64,000 nt of DNA from an uncultured Clostridium sp. GTDB taxonomy: Bacteria; Bacillota; Clostridia; Clostridiales; Clostridiaceae. Below, one piece after another: positions 1-11,657 of the stretch. The DNA lies in contig CAKVEW010000001.1 in NCBI GenBank assembly GCA_934746015.1, forward strand, positions 265,924 through 329,923, given 5' to 3'. The notes under the pieces are model-generated. The model was not told the DNA's origin, ran no database searches, and saw only the letters and a program-made list of their open reading frames with translations. The position numbers and the translations under genes are program-made. Numbering within the stretch: position 1 is the stretch's first letter; each line of letters begins with the position of its first letter.

Positions 1-2058
1 TAGCTTCATTATTTGAGTTATAAGTTCAATATGATCTTCATTATTTGTACTTGCTATAGTTATAAATATATTTATATTATTATGGCTTCCTATAGTAATA
101 GGCTTACTATAGGTATTAATAGTAATACCGAAGTTTTTAACATAATTATCTGGTCTTGCGTGAGGGATTGCAATTCCATCATCCACTACTATATAGGCAC
201 CTAAATTATTTATATTCTCTATCATTGCATCTATATATTCTTCAGTTATATCCTTATTTTTTAATAAAGGCATAGCACTAAGTCTTATGGCTTCTTCCCA
301 GTTATCTGCTACTAGATTCAATTGAATATTATCTTCAAAAATATATTTTCTTAATTCAATAGTCTTATTGTCATTAATTTTATTAAAATAAGAACTCAAG
401 TCATTTTTTAGTTTATTTTCATTTATAATATTTGTACTTTTTTCTATAATTCCTATAATTTCTTCTATATTAACTTCTTTGTTATTTATATTTTTTAGCT
501 TGTCTATTTTTTCACTATTCTTTTGAATTGTTACCTTATCATTTATATTTTTCAAAGATAAATATTTCCCTAATTCCTGTCTATCATCATTACTTAAAAT
601 TGGAGATACTTTAATCACTGGAACCCTATAGTTTTTATCTATATTTACTGGTGAAATTATATAATCTATTTTCTCTTTTCCCTCCAATAATCTACTTATA
701 TTATGTATAGAAGTAACTCCTACTACATTAACTTCAAAGCTTCCCTTTATCTTAGCTTCAAGTAATCTTCCTGTGGCAAAACCAGCAGAACATGCTATTA
801 TTACATTTTTACTTCTTCCTCTTTCATCCTTTTTATTTTTTTCTATAGTGGCTTCAATATACATAACTATATATCCTATTTCATCATCACTTAATATATA
901 TCCAAATTTATCTTCAATAAAATTAGTTCCTTCCTTTACTAATGTAAATTCATTTTTATAATTACTTATAATAGTATCTAAAATTGGATTTTTGCTTATA
1001 ATATTATATTTTAATCTAAATATTAAGCTTTTTAAGTGATTAATAAAACTTTCAAATAAGTTATTATCCATTCTAAAACTTTTCCCATAAGTTAATCTTA
1101 AATTATCCATTATAGCCCCAGCTATATAACAAGCATCAAAATAATCCTTTGATTCAAATAAATCTCCTTCATTTTTACTTCCAGATAATATTTTACTAGC
1201 AATAATATCAACTTCTTCTTTTCCTAAGTCAATAGAGAACTTTTCTTTAATCTTATGAGAAATTTCTAGAGCTGCTTCATATTCTTTTTTATAATTTGAG
1301 CTTAAGCTTTTATTTTCCTTATTAATTGGTAACTTTCCAGCCCTATTTATAATTACAAATAATGCAATTACTAAGCTTAGAAAGTCCTCTTCAGAAAATA
1401 CTCCAAAATCCTTTTCTAACTCTTTAACTAATTCCTTTATATATTCCATATTCTTTTTATTTATATCTAACTTCTTAATGCTACCTAAGATGCTATTATT
1501 TTCATTGTTATAAATTTTCTCTAAGGTTTCAATAATGTTATAGTTACTTTTATCAATAAGTAAACTTATCATTGCTTTTCTAATATCATTTTCATCTCCA
1601 CTAATTTTAAAGCCTTTATTAGAAACCTTAATGATTTCTATATTATATTCACTAAGCCATTCCTTAACCTTCTTTATATCATTAACTAAAGTAGTTTTGC
1701 TTATGGATAACTTTTCTTGAAATTCGCTATAAATAAATACTCTATTTGAATTTAATAATTCATAAAGTAATATTCCAACTCTCTCCTCTGTAGAAAATAT
1801 ATAGTTCTTTATATTAATATTATTTATAAGATTTTCTACTTTTGCTTCTTCTTCCTTAGATAAATTAAACTTTAATGGAGAATTAGGTTTTTTATCTATT
1901 TCTGTAATTTGATTTTCTCTTAGATATCTATTAATTTCATCAATATCATATCTAATCATTCTTTTTGAAACTCCAAGTCTATTTGCTAAATCTTCTACAT
2001 TTAAATCAGTACCAGAATTAATTAGTAAATTTAATATTTCTATATACCTTATGTTCAA
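1..2058 (-). CDS. PRD-containing PTS transcriptional activator (MtlR/BglG-type), 3' end beyond window
   Basis: Reading leftwards from a TTG start at 2058 (AGGAGG ends 7 nt upstream) the frame stays open for 686 codons to base 1, so the C-terminus lies outside the window. An N-terminal winged HTH (LGVSKRMIRYDIDEINRYL) and a second HTH are followed by two PRD-like domains. Then comes a IIB-like domain (ACSAGFATGRLLEAKI, Cys in the P-loop) and a fructose/mannitol-type IIA domain with the AIPHARPDN phospho-histidine motif. The family activates PTS operons when phosphorylated by PTS proteins. It follows the UlaA-type PTS operon on the same strand, so it most likely controls that operon; the exact sugar is unknown. 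Confidence 0.88.
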   Translation of the reverse strand, partial: MNIRYIEILNLLINSGTDLNVEDLANRLGVSKRMIRYDIDEINRYLRENQITEIDKKPNSPLKFNLSKEEEAKVENLINNINIKNYIFSTEERVGILLYELLNSNRVFIYSEFQEKLSISKTTLVNDIKKVKEWLSEYNIEIIKVSNKGFKISGDENDIRKAMISLLIDKSNYNIIETLEKIYNNENNSILGSIKKLDINKKNMEYIKELVKELEKDFGVFSEEDFLSLVIALFVIINRAGKLPINKENKSLSSNYKKEYEAALEISHKIKEKFSIDLGKEEVDIIASKILSGSKNEGDLFESKDYFDACYIAGAIMDNLRLTYGKSFRMDNNLFESFINHLKSLIFRLKYNIISKNPILDTIISNYKNEFTLVKEGTNFIEDKFGYILSDDEIGYIVMYIEATIEKNKKDERGRSKNVIIACSAGFATGRLLEAKIKGSFEVNVVGVTSIHNISRLLEGKEKIDYIISPVNIDKNYRVPVIKVSPILSNDDRQELGKYLSLKNINDKVTIQKNSEKIDKLKNINNKEVNIEEIIGIIEKSTNIINENKLKNDLSSYFNKINDNKTIELRKYIFEDNIQLNLVADNWEEAIRLSAMPLLKNKDITEEYIDAMIENINNLGAYIVVDDGIAIPHARPDNYVKNFGITINTYSKPITIGSHNNINIFITIASTNNEDHIELITQIMKL

Positions 2059-2139
2059 TCCTCTTCCTCCTATCTTTTCTCTACTCAATTTAATTTTGTA
2101 TTTATTATACACCTTAATATATGTCATTCCATAAATAAA

Positions 2140-2161
2140 GGCTAGATAATATTATCTAGCC
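2140..2161 (-). terminator. Hairpin terminator after the UlaA-type PTS operon
   Basis: A perfect 22-bp palindrome (arms GGCTAGATAAT / ATTATCTAGCC) lies about 40 bp past the IIC stop codon. On the minus strand it is followed by TTTATTTAT. It separates the PTS operon from the regulator gene starting at 2058. The T-tract is short, so some read-through into the regulator is possible. Confidence 0.6.
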
Positions 2162-2177
2162 TAAATGGAAATTTTCT

Positions 2178-2192
2178 GGTCCCCTGGGGTCC
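2178..2192. repeat. GC-rich 15-mer, half copy of the element at 5250-5287
   Basis: GGTCCCCTGGGGTCC, preceded by TTTCT, is identical to the right arm of the hairpin at 5273-5287 including the five preceding bases. It sits directly beside the IIC stop codon. Its G+C content is striking in this A+T-rich DNA. The two copies bracket the PTS/transaldolase operon. The inverted partner arm present at 5250-5264 is missing here. Confidence 0.7.
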
Positions 2193-2199
2193 AATTTTT

Positions 2200-3579
2200 T
2201 TACATTGCTTCTCCATCATCATAGTTATTATTAATAACCTTTGACTTTGTTTTCATAAAGCTTGGAACTAATACTGCAATTACTAGTAAAGCTAATAATA
2301 TAATTACTCCTATAGATCCTAAGAATTCATAAAGCTTTCCTATTGCTAGACCTATAACACCAAAGTCAAAATCACCAAAGGTTGTATTTTGGAAACCTAA
2401 ATTACCAAGTACAGGAAGTAATAATGCTGGAACAAAGGTAATTAATAATCCATTTACAAAAGCTCCAATTGCAGCTCCTTTTTTACCACCTGTTGCATTT
2501 CCATATATACCTGCTGTTGCTCCACAGAAGAAATGTGGTACAAGTCCTGGTATAATTAAAACTCCACCAGCTACTCCAAGTAATAACATTCCAATAACTC
2601 CACCTATAAAGCTAGAAACAAACCCTATAACAACTGCTGTTGGTGCATATGTGAAAAATACTGCACAGTCTACTGCTGGAATTGCATCTGGAATAACCTT
2701 TGTAGCTATACCTTGGAATGCTGGAAGTAAATCTCCAAGTATCATTCTAACACCTGCATAAACTATAGTAACACCTACAGCAAATTTCATTGCTGACATT
2801 AAAGCAAATAACACCATGTTTTGTCCACCAGATAATTCAGTAACAAATTCATTTCCTGCAGCTATAGCAGCTATTAAATAAAATACCATCATTGTTAAAG
2901 CTGTTGAAATTGTTGTATCTCTTAAGAAACTCCATTGTTCTGGTATTTCCATCTTTTCTGTACTATCTTCTGCTTTACCAACTTTTCCACCTATCCATGC
3001 TGAAACATAATAAGCTAAGCTACCAAAGTGTCCCATAGCAACTTCATCACCATCAGTAACTTTTAAAGTATATTTTTGACCTATTGCTGGTAATATTGCA
3101 CTAATTAATCCTAAGAAGGCTCCACCAATTCCAATTAAAGCTGCTCCTTCAAAGCCTGCTGTTTGTAAAACTGCTGATAATAAACATGCCATAAAGAAAC
3201 TATGATGTCCTGTTAAGAATATATATTTAAATTTAGTAAATCTTGCTATAAGAAGATTTGCTATATAACCTACTACTAATATAGACATAGTTTCAACACC
3301 AAGAACTTTTTGTGCAACTGAAACTATTGCTTCATTATTTGGAATAACTCCAGTAATGTGGAATCCCTTTTGAATCATTTCTCCTAAAGGATTCAAATTA
3401 GAAACGATAAAATCTGCACCTGCTCCTAACATTAAATAACCAAGTATAGGTTTTAAAGTTCCTGTGAAAACCTTATGCGTTGGTTTTCTCAAAGCAACTA
3501 ATCCTATAAAGGCCATTAAACCCATTAATAATGCAGGTTCTTTTAAGAAATCTCTAAAAAACGCTAAAATACCTTCCAT
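2200..3579 (-). CDS. PTS ascorbate/galactitol-type permease IIC (UlaA/SgaT-like)
   Basis: A 459-residue polytopic membrane protein, the usual length for UlaA-type IIC. Hydrophobic segments are spread over the whole chain, with typical glycine-rich stretches such as GYLMLGAGADFIVSNLNPLG near residue 50 and FFCGATAGIYGNATGG in the last third. It should form the translocation channel for a sugar that is phosphorylated by the IIB encoded just upstream (39-nt gap). AAAGGAG supports the ATG at 3579. Last gene of the operon transaldolase-IIA-IIB-IIC. The substrate could be ascorbate, a pentitol or another acid or alcohol sugar; sequence alone does not decide. Confidence 0.9.
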   Translation of the reverse strand: MEGILAFFRDFLKEPALLMGLMAFIGLVALRKPTHKVFTGTLKPILGYLMLGAGADFIVSNLNPLGEMIQKGFHITGVIPNNEAIVSVAQKVLGVETMSILVVGYIANLLIARFTKFKYIFLTGHHSFFMACLLSAVLQTAGFEGAALIGIGGAFLGLISAILPAIGQKYTLKVTDGDEVAMGHFGSLAYYVSAWIGGKVGKAEDSTEKMEIPEQWSFLRDTTISTALTMMVFYLIAAIAAGNEFVTELSGGQNMVLFALMSAMKFAVGVTIVYAGVRMILGDLLPAFQGIATKVIPDAIPAVDCAVFFTYAPTAVVIGFVSSFIGGVIGMLLLGVAGGVLIIPGLVPHFFCGATAGIYGNATGGKKGAAIGAFVNGLLITFVPALLLPVLGNLGFQNTTFGDFDFGVIGLAIGKLYEFLGSIGVIILLALLVIAVLVPSFMKTKSKVINNNYDDGEAM

Positions 3580-3618
3580 AATACCATTCTCCTTTATAAA
3601 TAATAATTAAAATAAATG

Positions 3619-3900
3619 CTAATTTAACTCTAAATTCTTTTCTTTAAGTTTTTCTAATATATCTTCTTTTATTTTCTTCTTGTTTATATAACTTCTAACA
3701 ATTAAAGTTTTATCCTTATTAAAGTGTGGAGCTAGTTCTTTAACAGTTACAAAAAGATCACAGCCCTTTCCTACAGCTGCACTAACATCACAAGATTCTA
3801 CATCTGCCTTTATCCCCTCCTCATCACATATTTCTTGTATTTTCATAGCTAACATTAAACTGCTTCCTATTCCATTTCCACATACAGTTATAATTTTCAT
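3619..3900 (-). CDS. PTS IIB component, UlaB-like
   Basis: 93 residues, matching a single-domain lactose/ascorbate-type IIB. The N-terminus reads MKIITVCGNGIGSSLML; the Cys at position 7 in the P-loop VCGNGIGSS is the expected phosphorylation site. The protein is cytosolic, takes phosphate from the IIA encoded just upstream and passes it to sugar bound by the IIC. A GGGGGAA ribosome site precedes the ATG. Spacing to neighbours is 13 and 39 nt, consistent with one transcript. Confidence 0.9.
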   Translation of the reverse strand: MKIITVCGNGIGSSLMLAMKIQEICDEEGIKADVESCDVSAAVGKGCDLFVTVKELAPHFNKDKTLIVRSYINKKKIKEDILEKLKEKNLELN

Positions 3901-3913
3901 AACTAATTCCCCC

Positions 3914-4378
3914 TTAATTTCTTGTATTTCTTTTATAAACTTCTAAAATAACATTTAATAAATCCTTTTTTGAATTACAGTTCTCTGCTTCCTTTAGTAA
4001 ATCCTCATCATCCAAGATATAAGATAAGTCTTGCAAAAGCTCAATATGTGATTTATTTTCTTTAGCACAAATTGCAAATATAAGCTTAACAGGATCAAAT
4101 TCACTACTTCCAAAATTTATTCCTTTTTCTAAAGATATTACTGAAATTCCCAATTCCAAAGCTCCAGAGTCAGGTCTTCCATGAGGCATTGCTATTCCAG
4201 GAGCCATTACTATATATGGCCCCATTTCCTTAACTGTGTCTATCATAGCTTCTATATATTTTTCCTCAATTTTTTCATTTTTTAATAGTAATTTCCCTGC
4301 TACAGCCACTGCTTCTTCCCAATTCTCAGCCTTGATATTTACATCAATAGCTTCCTCAGTTAATAATTTTTCTATCAT
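3914..4378 (-). CDS. PTS IIA component, fructose/mannitol-type fold (UlaC-like)
   Basis: 154 residues with the IIA-2 signature APGIAMPHGRPD, whose histidine is the phospho-acceptor from HPr. An ATG also occurs at 4384, but AGAGGT abuts it directly; the ATG at 4378 has that site at a normal 6-nt distance and is chosen. It lies 25 nt after the transaldolase-like gene and 13 nt before IIB, so it is co-transcribed. Its IIA domain resembles the one at the end of the regulator at 1-2058, the usual pairing of a PTS and its PRD activator. Confidence 0.88.
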   Translation of the reverse strand: MIEKLLTEEAIDVNIKAENWEEAVAVAGKLLLKNEKIEEKYIEAMIDTVKEMGPYIVMAPGIAMPHGRPDSGALELGISVISLEKGINFGSSEFDPVKLIFAICAKENKSHIELLQDLSYILDDEDLLKEAENCNSKKDLLNVILEVYKRNTRN

Positions 4379-4403
4379 AGTCATACCTCTCTTAAATCAA
4401 ACC

Positions 4404-5120
4404 CTATTCCATAATTGAAAATCCCAAACTATTTGCATCTTTAAAGAAATCTTTTACTGTTTCTATAGAATACTCATTTAAATCTTTACCTAATAAATTC
4501 ATCTTCTTTAATATGCTATTTGGAACAGTAATAATATCACAGTCTATTTTATCAGCATCAATAATACTATAAAGTTCTCTACAGCTTGCCCATAAAATCT
4601 CTACCTTATGATATTCTCTTGCGATTTCAATAGCTTCTTTCATTATTCCTATTGGATCCACTCCTGCATCTGCTATTCTTCCAGCAAATATTGAAATAAT
4701 AGCTGGAGTATCTTTATTTAATACACTTAGGACATCCTTTACTTGTTGATAAGTAAATATTGCAGTTATATTAAGCTTAACATTTTCATCTGCCAAGGTT
4801 TTAATTACATTACCATTAAATTCTCCTTTAGTATTTACTACTGGAACTTTTACATAAACGTTTTCAGACCAAGTAAAAAGTTCTCTTCCTTCTTTAAGAA
4901 TTGTTTCTTCATCATCTCCAAAAACTTCAAAAGAAATTGGCATATCCTTTATTTCCTTTAATACATTCTTCCCAAAATCCCTATAATTCTTTATTCCAGC
5001 AGCTTTCATTAATGAAGGGTTTGTAGTAAATCCACTAACAATTCCTTTATTGTATTCTTCAAGCATTGATTTTAAATCAGCACCATCTGCATATATTTTT
5101 ACCTTTAAATCTCTTACCAT
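4404..5120 (-). CDS. Transaldolase-family protein (fructose-6-phosphate aldolase-like)
   Basis: 238 residues, close to the short TalA/FSA class. Family landmarks visible are KIYADGADLKSMLEEY, SGFTTNPSLMKAAG at the end of the first strand, YVKVPVV with the Schiff-base lysine candidate, LNITAIFTYQQV and ISIFAGRIADAG. It should catalyse aldol cleavage or transfer on a phosphorylated keto-sugar in the cytosol. It is first in the operon with an AAGGAGAGAGG ribosome site. Being fused to a PTS operon, it probably processes the sugar phosphate that the PTS delivers, feeding the pentose-phosphate or glycolytic pool. The exact substrate is not determinable here. Confidence 0.85.
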   Translation of the reverse strand: MVRDLKVKIYADGADLKSMLEEYNKGIVSGFTTNPSLMKAAGIKNYRDFGKNVLKEIKDMPISFEVFGDDEETILKEGRELFTWSENVYVKVPVVNTKGEFNGNVIKTLADENVKLNITAIFTYQQVKDVLSVLNKDTPAIISIFAGRIADAGVDPIGIMKEAIEIAREYHKVEILWASCRELYSIIDADKIDCDIITVPNSILKKMNLLGKDLNEYSIETVKDFFKDANSLGFSIME

Positions 5121-5138
5121 TTGCCTCTCTCCTTCGCT

Positions 5139-5186
5139 TTATTATTGTTAGTATTATAATACAATAATAATATTCATTTAAGAATA
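5139..5186 (-). promoter_or_regulatory. Promoter with nested dyads upstream of the transaldolase/PTS operon
   Basis: Just upstream of the ribosome site are nested inverted repeats. TTATTATTG (5139-5147) pairs with CAATAATAA (5162-5170) around the 12-bp palindrome GTATTATAATAC (5151-5162). Next to them ATATTC and GAATAT are six bases apart. On the minus strand TATAAT in the palindrome is a good -10, with a weak TTAAAT 17 bp upstream. Dyads covering the -10/-35 fit binding by the PRD activator, but this is inferred. Confidence 0.4.
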
Positions 5187-5249
5187 TCATTTTATTTCCC
5201 TTTTAATAGGAAATAAAAAAGTACCTATAAGCAAAATTGGAAAATAAAT

Positions 5250-5287
5250 GGGCCCCAGGGGACCAAATTTCTGGTCCCCTGGGGTCC
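5250..5287 (-). terminator. GC-rich terminator of the first bglA
   Basis: Left arm GGGCCCCAGGGGACC (5250-5264) and right arm GGTCCCCTGGGGTCC (5273-5287) pair over 15 bp with one wobble and an 8-nt loop. On the minus strand it begins 11 bp after the bglA stop codon and is followed by ATTTATTTT. It is far more GC-rich than the surroundings, and its right arm recurs at 2178-2192. Confidence 0.75.
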
Positions 5288-5298
5288 TATTATATTAC

Positions 5299-6744
<1,446 letters not shown>

Positions 6745-6751
6745 CTATTCT

Positions 6752-8623
<1,872 letters not shown>

Positions 8624-8715
8624 TTATATAAAAAGTTATGAATATAAATAATAATGATATGAACTTGGCCAAGATTTAAATATATTAATATTATTTTTCA
8701 TACTTTATTTAAAAC

Positions 8716-8850
8716 TAAAAAAGACCTAAGCTTATTAAGATAGCCACAAATATAATCTATAGATGCAATTATAATTTCATATATAATTACATAATAATAA
8801 CAGTGTTATATCTTTCTATAGTTATATGACTAATCTTTTAAACTTAGGTC
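8716..8850 (-). terminator. LicT-controlled terminator between licT and bglP (cassette 1)
   Basis: The 5' arm GACCTAAG (8843-8850, minus strand) is the 3' part of the antiterminator site. It pairs with CTTAGGTC (8723-8730), followed by a T-run at 8716-8722. About 110 nt of A+T-rich loop separate the arms. Formation of the antiterminator hairpin removes the 5' arm, which is the classical mutually exclusive design. Confidence 0.75.
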
Positions 8851-8875
8851 ACGCCTGCTAAACAGTAACGATCCT
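8843..8875 (-). promoter_or_regulatory. Ribonucleic antiterminator (RAT) site before bglP
   Basis: On the minus strand the element reads AGGATCGTTACTG, a short loop, then GCAGGCGTGACCTAAG. This follows the LicT/SacY target pattern GGATNGTTACTG..GCAGGC..GACC. It begins 7 bp after the licT stop codon and overlaps the terminator arm. Binding of LicT should stabilise it and let RNA polymerase read into bglP-bglA. Confidence 0.88.
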
Positions 8876-8882
8876 ACAATAT

Positions 8883-9725
8883 TTATTTTTTATTACTAAT
8901 ACTTGATAATCTATTTAAGTGTAATGTTAAATAAAGTAGTTCATTTTCACTTACATCCCACTTATAAGTAACTTCAAGAAATATTTTAATTTTCTTAGCA
9001 CATTTATAATCTTCAGGATACTTAATCTTTACTATTTCTAATAAAGATGTATCAACATTTACGCTTTCATTTTTAAATTGTCTTTGAATAAAGCAACGCA
9101 AATGTGCTATAAACCTTGTATAATCAAAGGAATATTCATTCATATCTATTCCATAATTATATTTAACAATATGTAATATACTGTCTATTATTTTTGTTAA
9201 TAATACCGTTTCCTCCATATTAGCTGTCTCAAGATGAGCATTTGCAAAATGTAATGCTATAAAAGCTGCCTCTGAGTCTGCAATATTCTTCTTTGTTTTT
9301 AATTTTAAATACTCAACAGCTTCTTTAGAAAACTTATATTCTTCAGGATATATTTGCTTTATTTCCCATTGGAGTGGATTTTTAAATACTAACCCCTCAT
9401 CTATCCTTTTAAGCATATAACTTATATGATCTGATAGAGTAATTAAAATATTATCATTTAATTTATATCCTAAATATTCTTCTCCCATTTTAATAATTTC
9501 ACTTGCAAGCTCTACATCTTTCAAAGGTATTCTAGATAATAATGTATTAAGCTCATTTAGTGAATATTCATTATTAAATATAAATCTCTTTTCTATTTTA
9601 TTAGTATCTATTAAATCTTTAGGAAACTTTTGATATCCAACTCCTTTTCCCATAACAATTAATTCTTCATTAAGGTCATTAACAACAAGTACAACATTGT
9701 TGTTAAATACTTTCTTAATACGCAT
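8883..9725 (-). CDS. licT: BglG/LicT-family antiterminator, cassette 1
   Basis: 280 residues when started at the ATG at 9725, which follows GGAGG by 5 nt and gives the conserved beginning MRIKKVFNNNVVLV. The RNA-binding CAT domain is about 1-55, with PRD1 and PRD2 after it. PRD histidines are visible in LSDHISYML, ALHFANAHLE, IAHLRCF and LTLHLNR. It binds RAT RNA as a dimer and prevents termination. RAT/terminator pairs stand both before and after the gene, so it should regulate its own transcription as well as bglPA. PTS phosphorylation of the PRDs is expected to set its activity. Confidence 0.93.
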   Translation of the reverse strand: MRIKKVFNNNVVLVVNDLNEELIVMGKGVGYQKFPKDLIDTNKIEKRFIFNNEYSLNELNTLLSRIPLKDVELASEIIKMGEEYLGYKLNDNILITLSDHISYMLKRIDEGLVFKNPLQWEIKQIYPEEYKFSKEAVEYLKLKTKKNIADSEAAFIALHFANAHLETANMEETVLLTKIIDSILHIVKYNYGIDMNEYSFDYTRFIAHLRCFIQRQFKNESVNVDTSLLEIVKIKYPEDYKCAKKIKIFLEVTYKWDVSENELLYLTLHLNRLSSISNKK

Positions 9726-9743
9726 ATATACCTCCGAAACAAT

Positions 9744-9795
9744 AAAAAATGACCCAAAATAGTGATATGCAATATACATACCATTATCTTCGGTC
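9744..9795 (-). terminator. Leader terminator before licT (cassette 1)
   Basis: On the minus strand GACC (9792-9795) starts an imperfect long stem closed by GGGTC (9751-9755), followed by six T residues (9744-9749) just before the ribosome site. It overlaps the 3' part of the RAT element, so antitermination should control licT itself. Confidence 0.65.
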
Positions 9796-9829
9796 ACGCC
9801 TGATCAAATAAATACGTCAGTAACGATCC
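9793..9829 (-). promoter_or_regulatory. RAT site in the licT leader (cassette 1), with an enlarged apical loop
   Basis: Minus-strand GGATCGTTACTGACG and TCAGGCGTGACC carry the two conserved RAT halves. About 10 extra bases lie between them compared with the other three RAT sites in this window, so the apical loop is larger. The flanking halves match the cassette 1 bglP RAT (GATCGTTACTG, CAGGCGTGACC), suggesting the same LicT reads both. Confidence 0.72.
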
Positions 9830-9887
9830 ATATAAAATACTTTTTAAATAATTTCTTTTCAATGTATTGAAAATTTAATTTAATTAA

Positions 9888-9916
9888 ATTATAAGTGAAA
9901 ACTTATTCATTGTCAA
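9888..9916 (-). promoter_or_regulatory. Consensus sigma-A promoter for licT-bglP-bglA (cassette 1)
   Basis: On the minus strand TTGACA (9911-9916) and TATAAT (9888-9893) are separated by exactly 17 bp, a perfect housekeeping promoter. Initiation near 9880 gives a leader of about 155 nt that contains the RAT and terminator before the licT start. Confidence 0.85.
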
Positions 9917-9961
9917 TATAATAATATACTGATAATTGTATTATTTATTTTTATCATGGTA

Positions 9962-10507
9962 TTAATTGGTAAAAATTTTCTCATTTATATACGTCATTTT
10001 CTTTTCAATATCCATTAAAAATTCCTTTATATCTTTATCTTCCTTAAAGACACGATAAGGTAATAAAATTACTCCATTTCCCTTATATAAGATAACAAAC
10101 ATATTATTTATAGGAATTATTTTTGATACATCCTTATAATTTATCTCTATATTGTTTCCTCTATCCTTAATAACAATATTCTTATCCCTAAATTCAGCTG
10201 TAATATTTTCAAAGGCCTTTATATTAACCCTTTCAAAAATACTTTCATTAAATTGTTTTCCTAAAATCCACTTCCAAATCTTAGGTACAGCAATAAATAT
10301 CCAAAGAGAAATTAATAAAACTGATAAAAGAATATATTGCCACTTATTATATAACTTAAAGAAAATATCACTTACAATTATTAATGTTGGTATAGAAGTG
10401 GCTATCCACAGCTTTCTATTTTTACTTTCCTTAGAAAGTCCATATCTAAACCTTAAAAACTCTAAATACTCCTCTTTATTTATTGCAAACTGAAATACAC
10501 CGTTCAT
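9962..10507 (-). CDS. YcxB-like membrane protein
   Basis: 181 residues from the ATG at 10507, chosen because AAAGGTG lies 6 nt upstream; a GTG at 10516 would overlap nagA. The cytosolic N-terminus begins FQFAINKEEYLEFLRFRYGLS. Two hydrophobic segments (about residues 35-50 and 55-75) form a hairpin. The C-terminal part (FENITAEFRDKNIVIKDRGNNIEINYKDVSKII) matches the YcxB-like domain seen in many Firmicutes membrane proteins of unknown function. It starts 1 nt after the nagA stop, so it may ride on that transcript. No enzymatic motif is visible. Confidence 0.7.
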   Translation of the reverse strand: MNGVFQFAINKEEYLEFLRFRYGLSKESKNRKLWIATSIPTLIIVSDIFFKLYNKWQYILLSVLLISLWIFIAVPKIWKWILGKQFNESIFERVNIKAFENITAEFRDKNIVIKDRGNNIEINYKDVSKIIPINNMFVILYKGNGVILLPYRVFKEDKDIKEFLMDIEKKMTYINEKIFTN

Positions 10508-10508
10508 A

Positions 10509-11636
10509 CTATTCACCTTTATATACCTCTCTGCCCTTACAATATGTCCACATAACTTTAAAATCTGAATTTGTTATTACTAAGTCTGCATCTTTATTTA
10601 TCTCAATAGATCCCTTATTATTATTTATACCTAACATTTTAGCTGGGTTAATAGTTGCAGAATTAATTGCTGTTACTAAAGGAAGCTTAGCTTTTTTAAT
10701 TAAATTATTTATCCCCTCATTTATCTTTAATGACGATCCACAAAGATTACCTTCACTATTTACAAATTGGCCATCATCCGTTCTTGTAATTCCTAGAGGT
10801 AATTCCCCCATATAACCCTTTAATGGAAAAGCATCACTAACTAATATAAGCTTCTCTTTTCCCTTTAGCCTTCCTAGTATTCTAACAGCCTCAAAGGATA
10901 CATGTCTTCCATCACCAATAACCTCTGTATAAAGATCATCTATATCCATAGCCGCTCCTATTACACCAACTTCTCTATGATGAAATCTAGGACACCCATT
11001 ATAAGTATGAGTTATAGATATAGCTCCATGATTCATAGCATTTTTTACAATCTTATAGGTAGCATTACTATGTCCAACACTTACCCTTATACCTTTGCTA
11101 CTTGCATATTCACATACTTTAAAACCTTCATCCTCTTCTGGTGCAATACATATAAGCTTTAAATTATTATCAGCAGCATCTATATATCTTTTAAGAACAT
11201 CTATAGAAGGCTTTACTATAAAATCCTTACATTGAGCCCCTCTAGTCTTTTCTGAAATAAAATTACCCTCCATATATATTCCTAAAATTTCTGCTCCATC
11301 ATTATTACTCATAGTAGTAACTATATTTTTATATGCTTTTATATTATCAGCTTCAGATTGAGTTTCAACTGCAGGTAAAAATGAAGTAACCCCTTCTTCT
11401 GGTAAATATCTTTTCCACTTCACTAATTCCTCTGATGATGATTTTGATGCACTTATTCCTCCATAACCATGACTATGTATATCAATAAAGCCTGGAAGAA
11501 TATAATTTTCTCCATAATCAACATCTGGAGTTTCTTTATTATATTCTTGAATCTTAATGATTTTATCTCCTTCAATTGTTAATTGAGCTGCTACAAAATC
11601 CTCATGTAACCATACATTTTTACTTTGTATTATCAT
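10509..11636 (-). CDS. nagA: N-acetylglucosamine-6-phosphate deacetylase
   Basis: 375 residues from the ATG at 11636 (GGGGTG 6 nt upstream; a GTG at 11645 lacks a spaced site). Amidohydrolase-family landmarks appear in order: FIDIHSHGYGG, the metal glutamate in GIYMEGNFI, VSVGHSNATY, SITHTYNGC and the catalytic aspartate in LVSDAF. It removes acetate from GlcNAc-6-P to give GlcN-6-P in the cytosol. Together with NanE and the mannose-type PTS upstream on the same strand it forms a route from an N-acetylated amino sugar to glycolysis. No nagB is in the window. Confidence 0.93.
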   Translation of the reverse strand: MIIQSKNVWLHEDFVAAQLTIEGDKIIKIQEYNKETPDVDYGENYILPGFIDIHSHGYGGISASKSSSEELVKWKRYLPEEGVTSFLPAVETQSEADNIKAYKNIVTTMSNNDGAEILGIYMEGNFISEKTRGAQCKDFIVKPSIDVLKRYIDAADNNLKLICIAPEEDEGFKVCEYASSKGIRVSVGHSNATYKIVKNAMNHGAISITHTYNGCPRFHHREVGVIGAAMDIDDLYTEVIGDGRHVSFEAVRILGRLKGKEKLILVSDAFPLKGYMGELPLGITRTDDGQFVNSEGNLCGSSLKINEGINNLIKKAKLPLVTAINSATINPAKMLGINNNKGSIEINKDADLVITNSDFKVMWTYCKGREVYKGE

Positions 11637-11657
11637 AGATTTCACCCCAATATTAAT

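Noticed and set aside
5190..5220. ATTTCC / GGAAAT hairpin as a terminator
   Set aside because: The stem is short and the run that follows on the minus strand is A-rich rather than T-rich; it lies upstream of a promoter, not after a gene.
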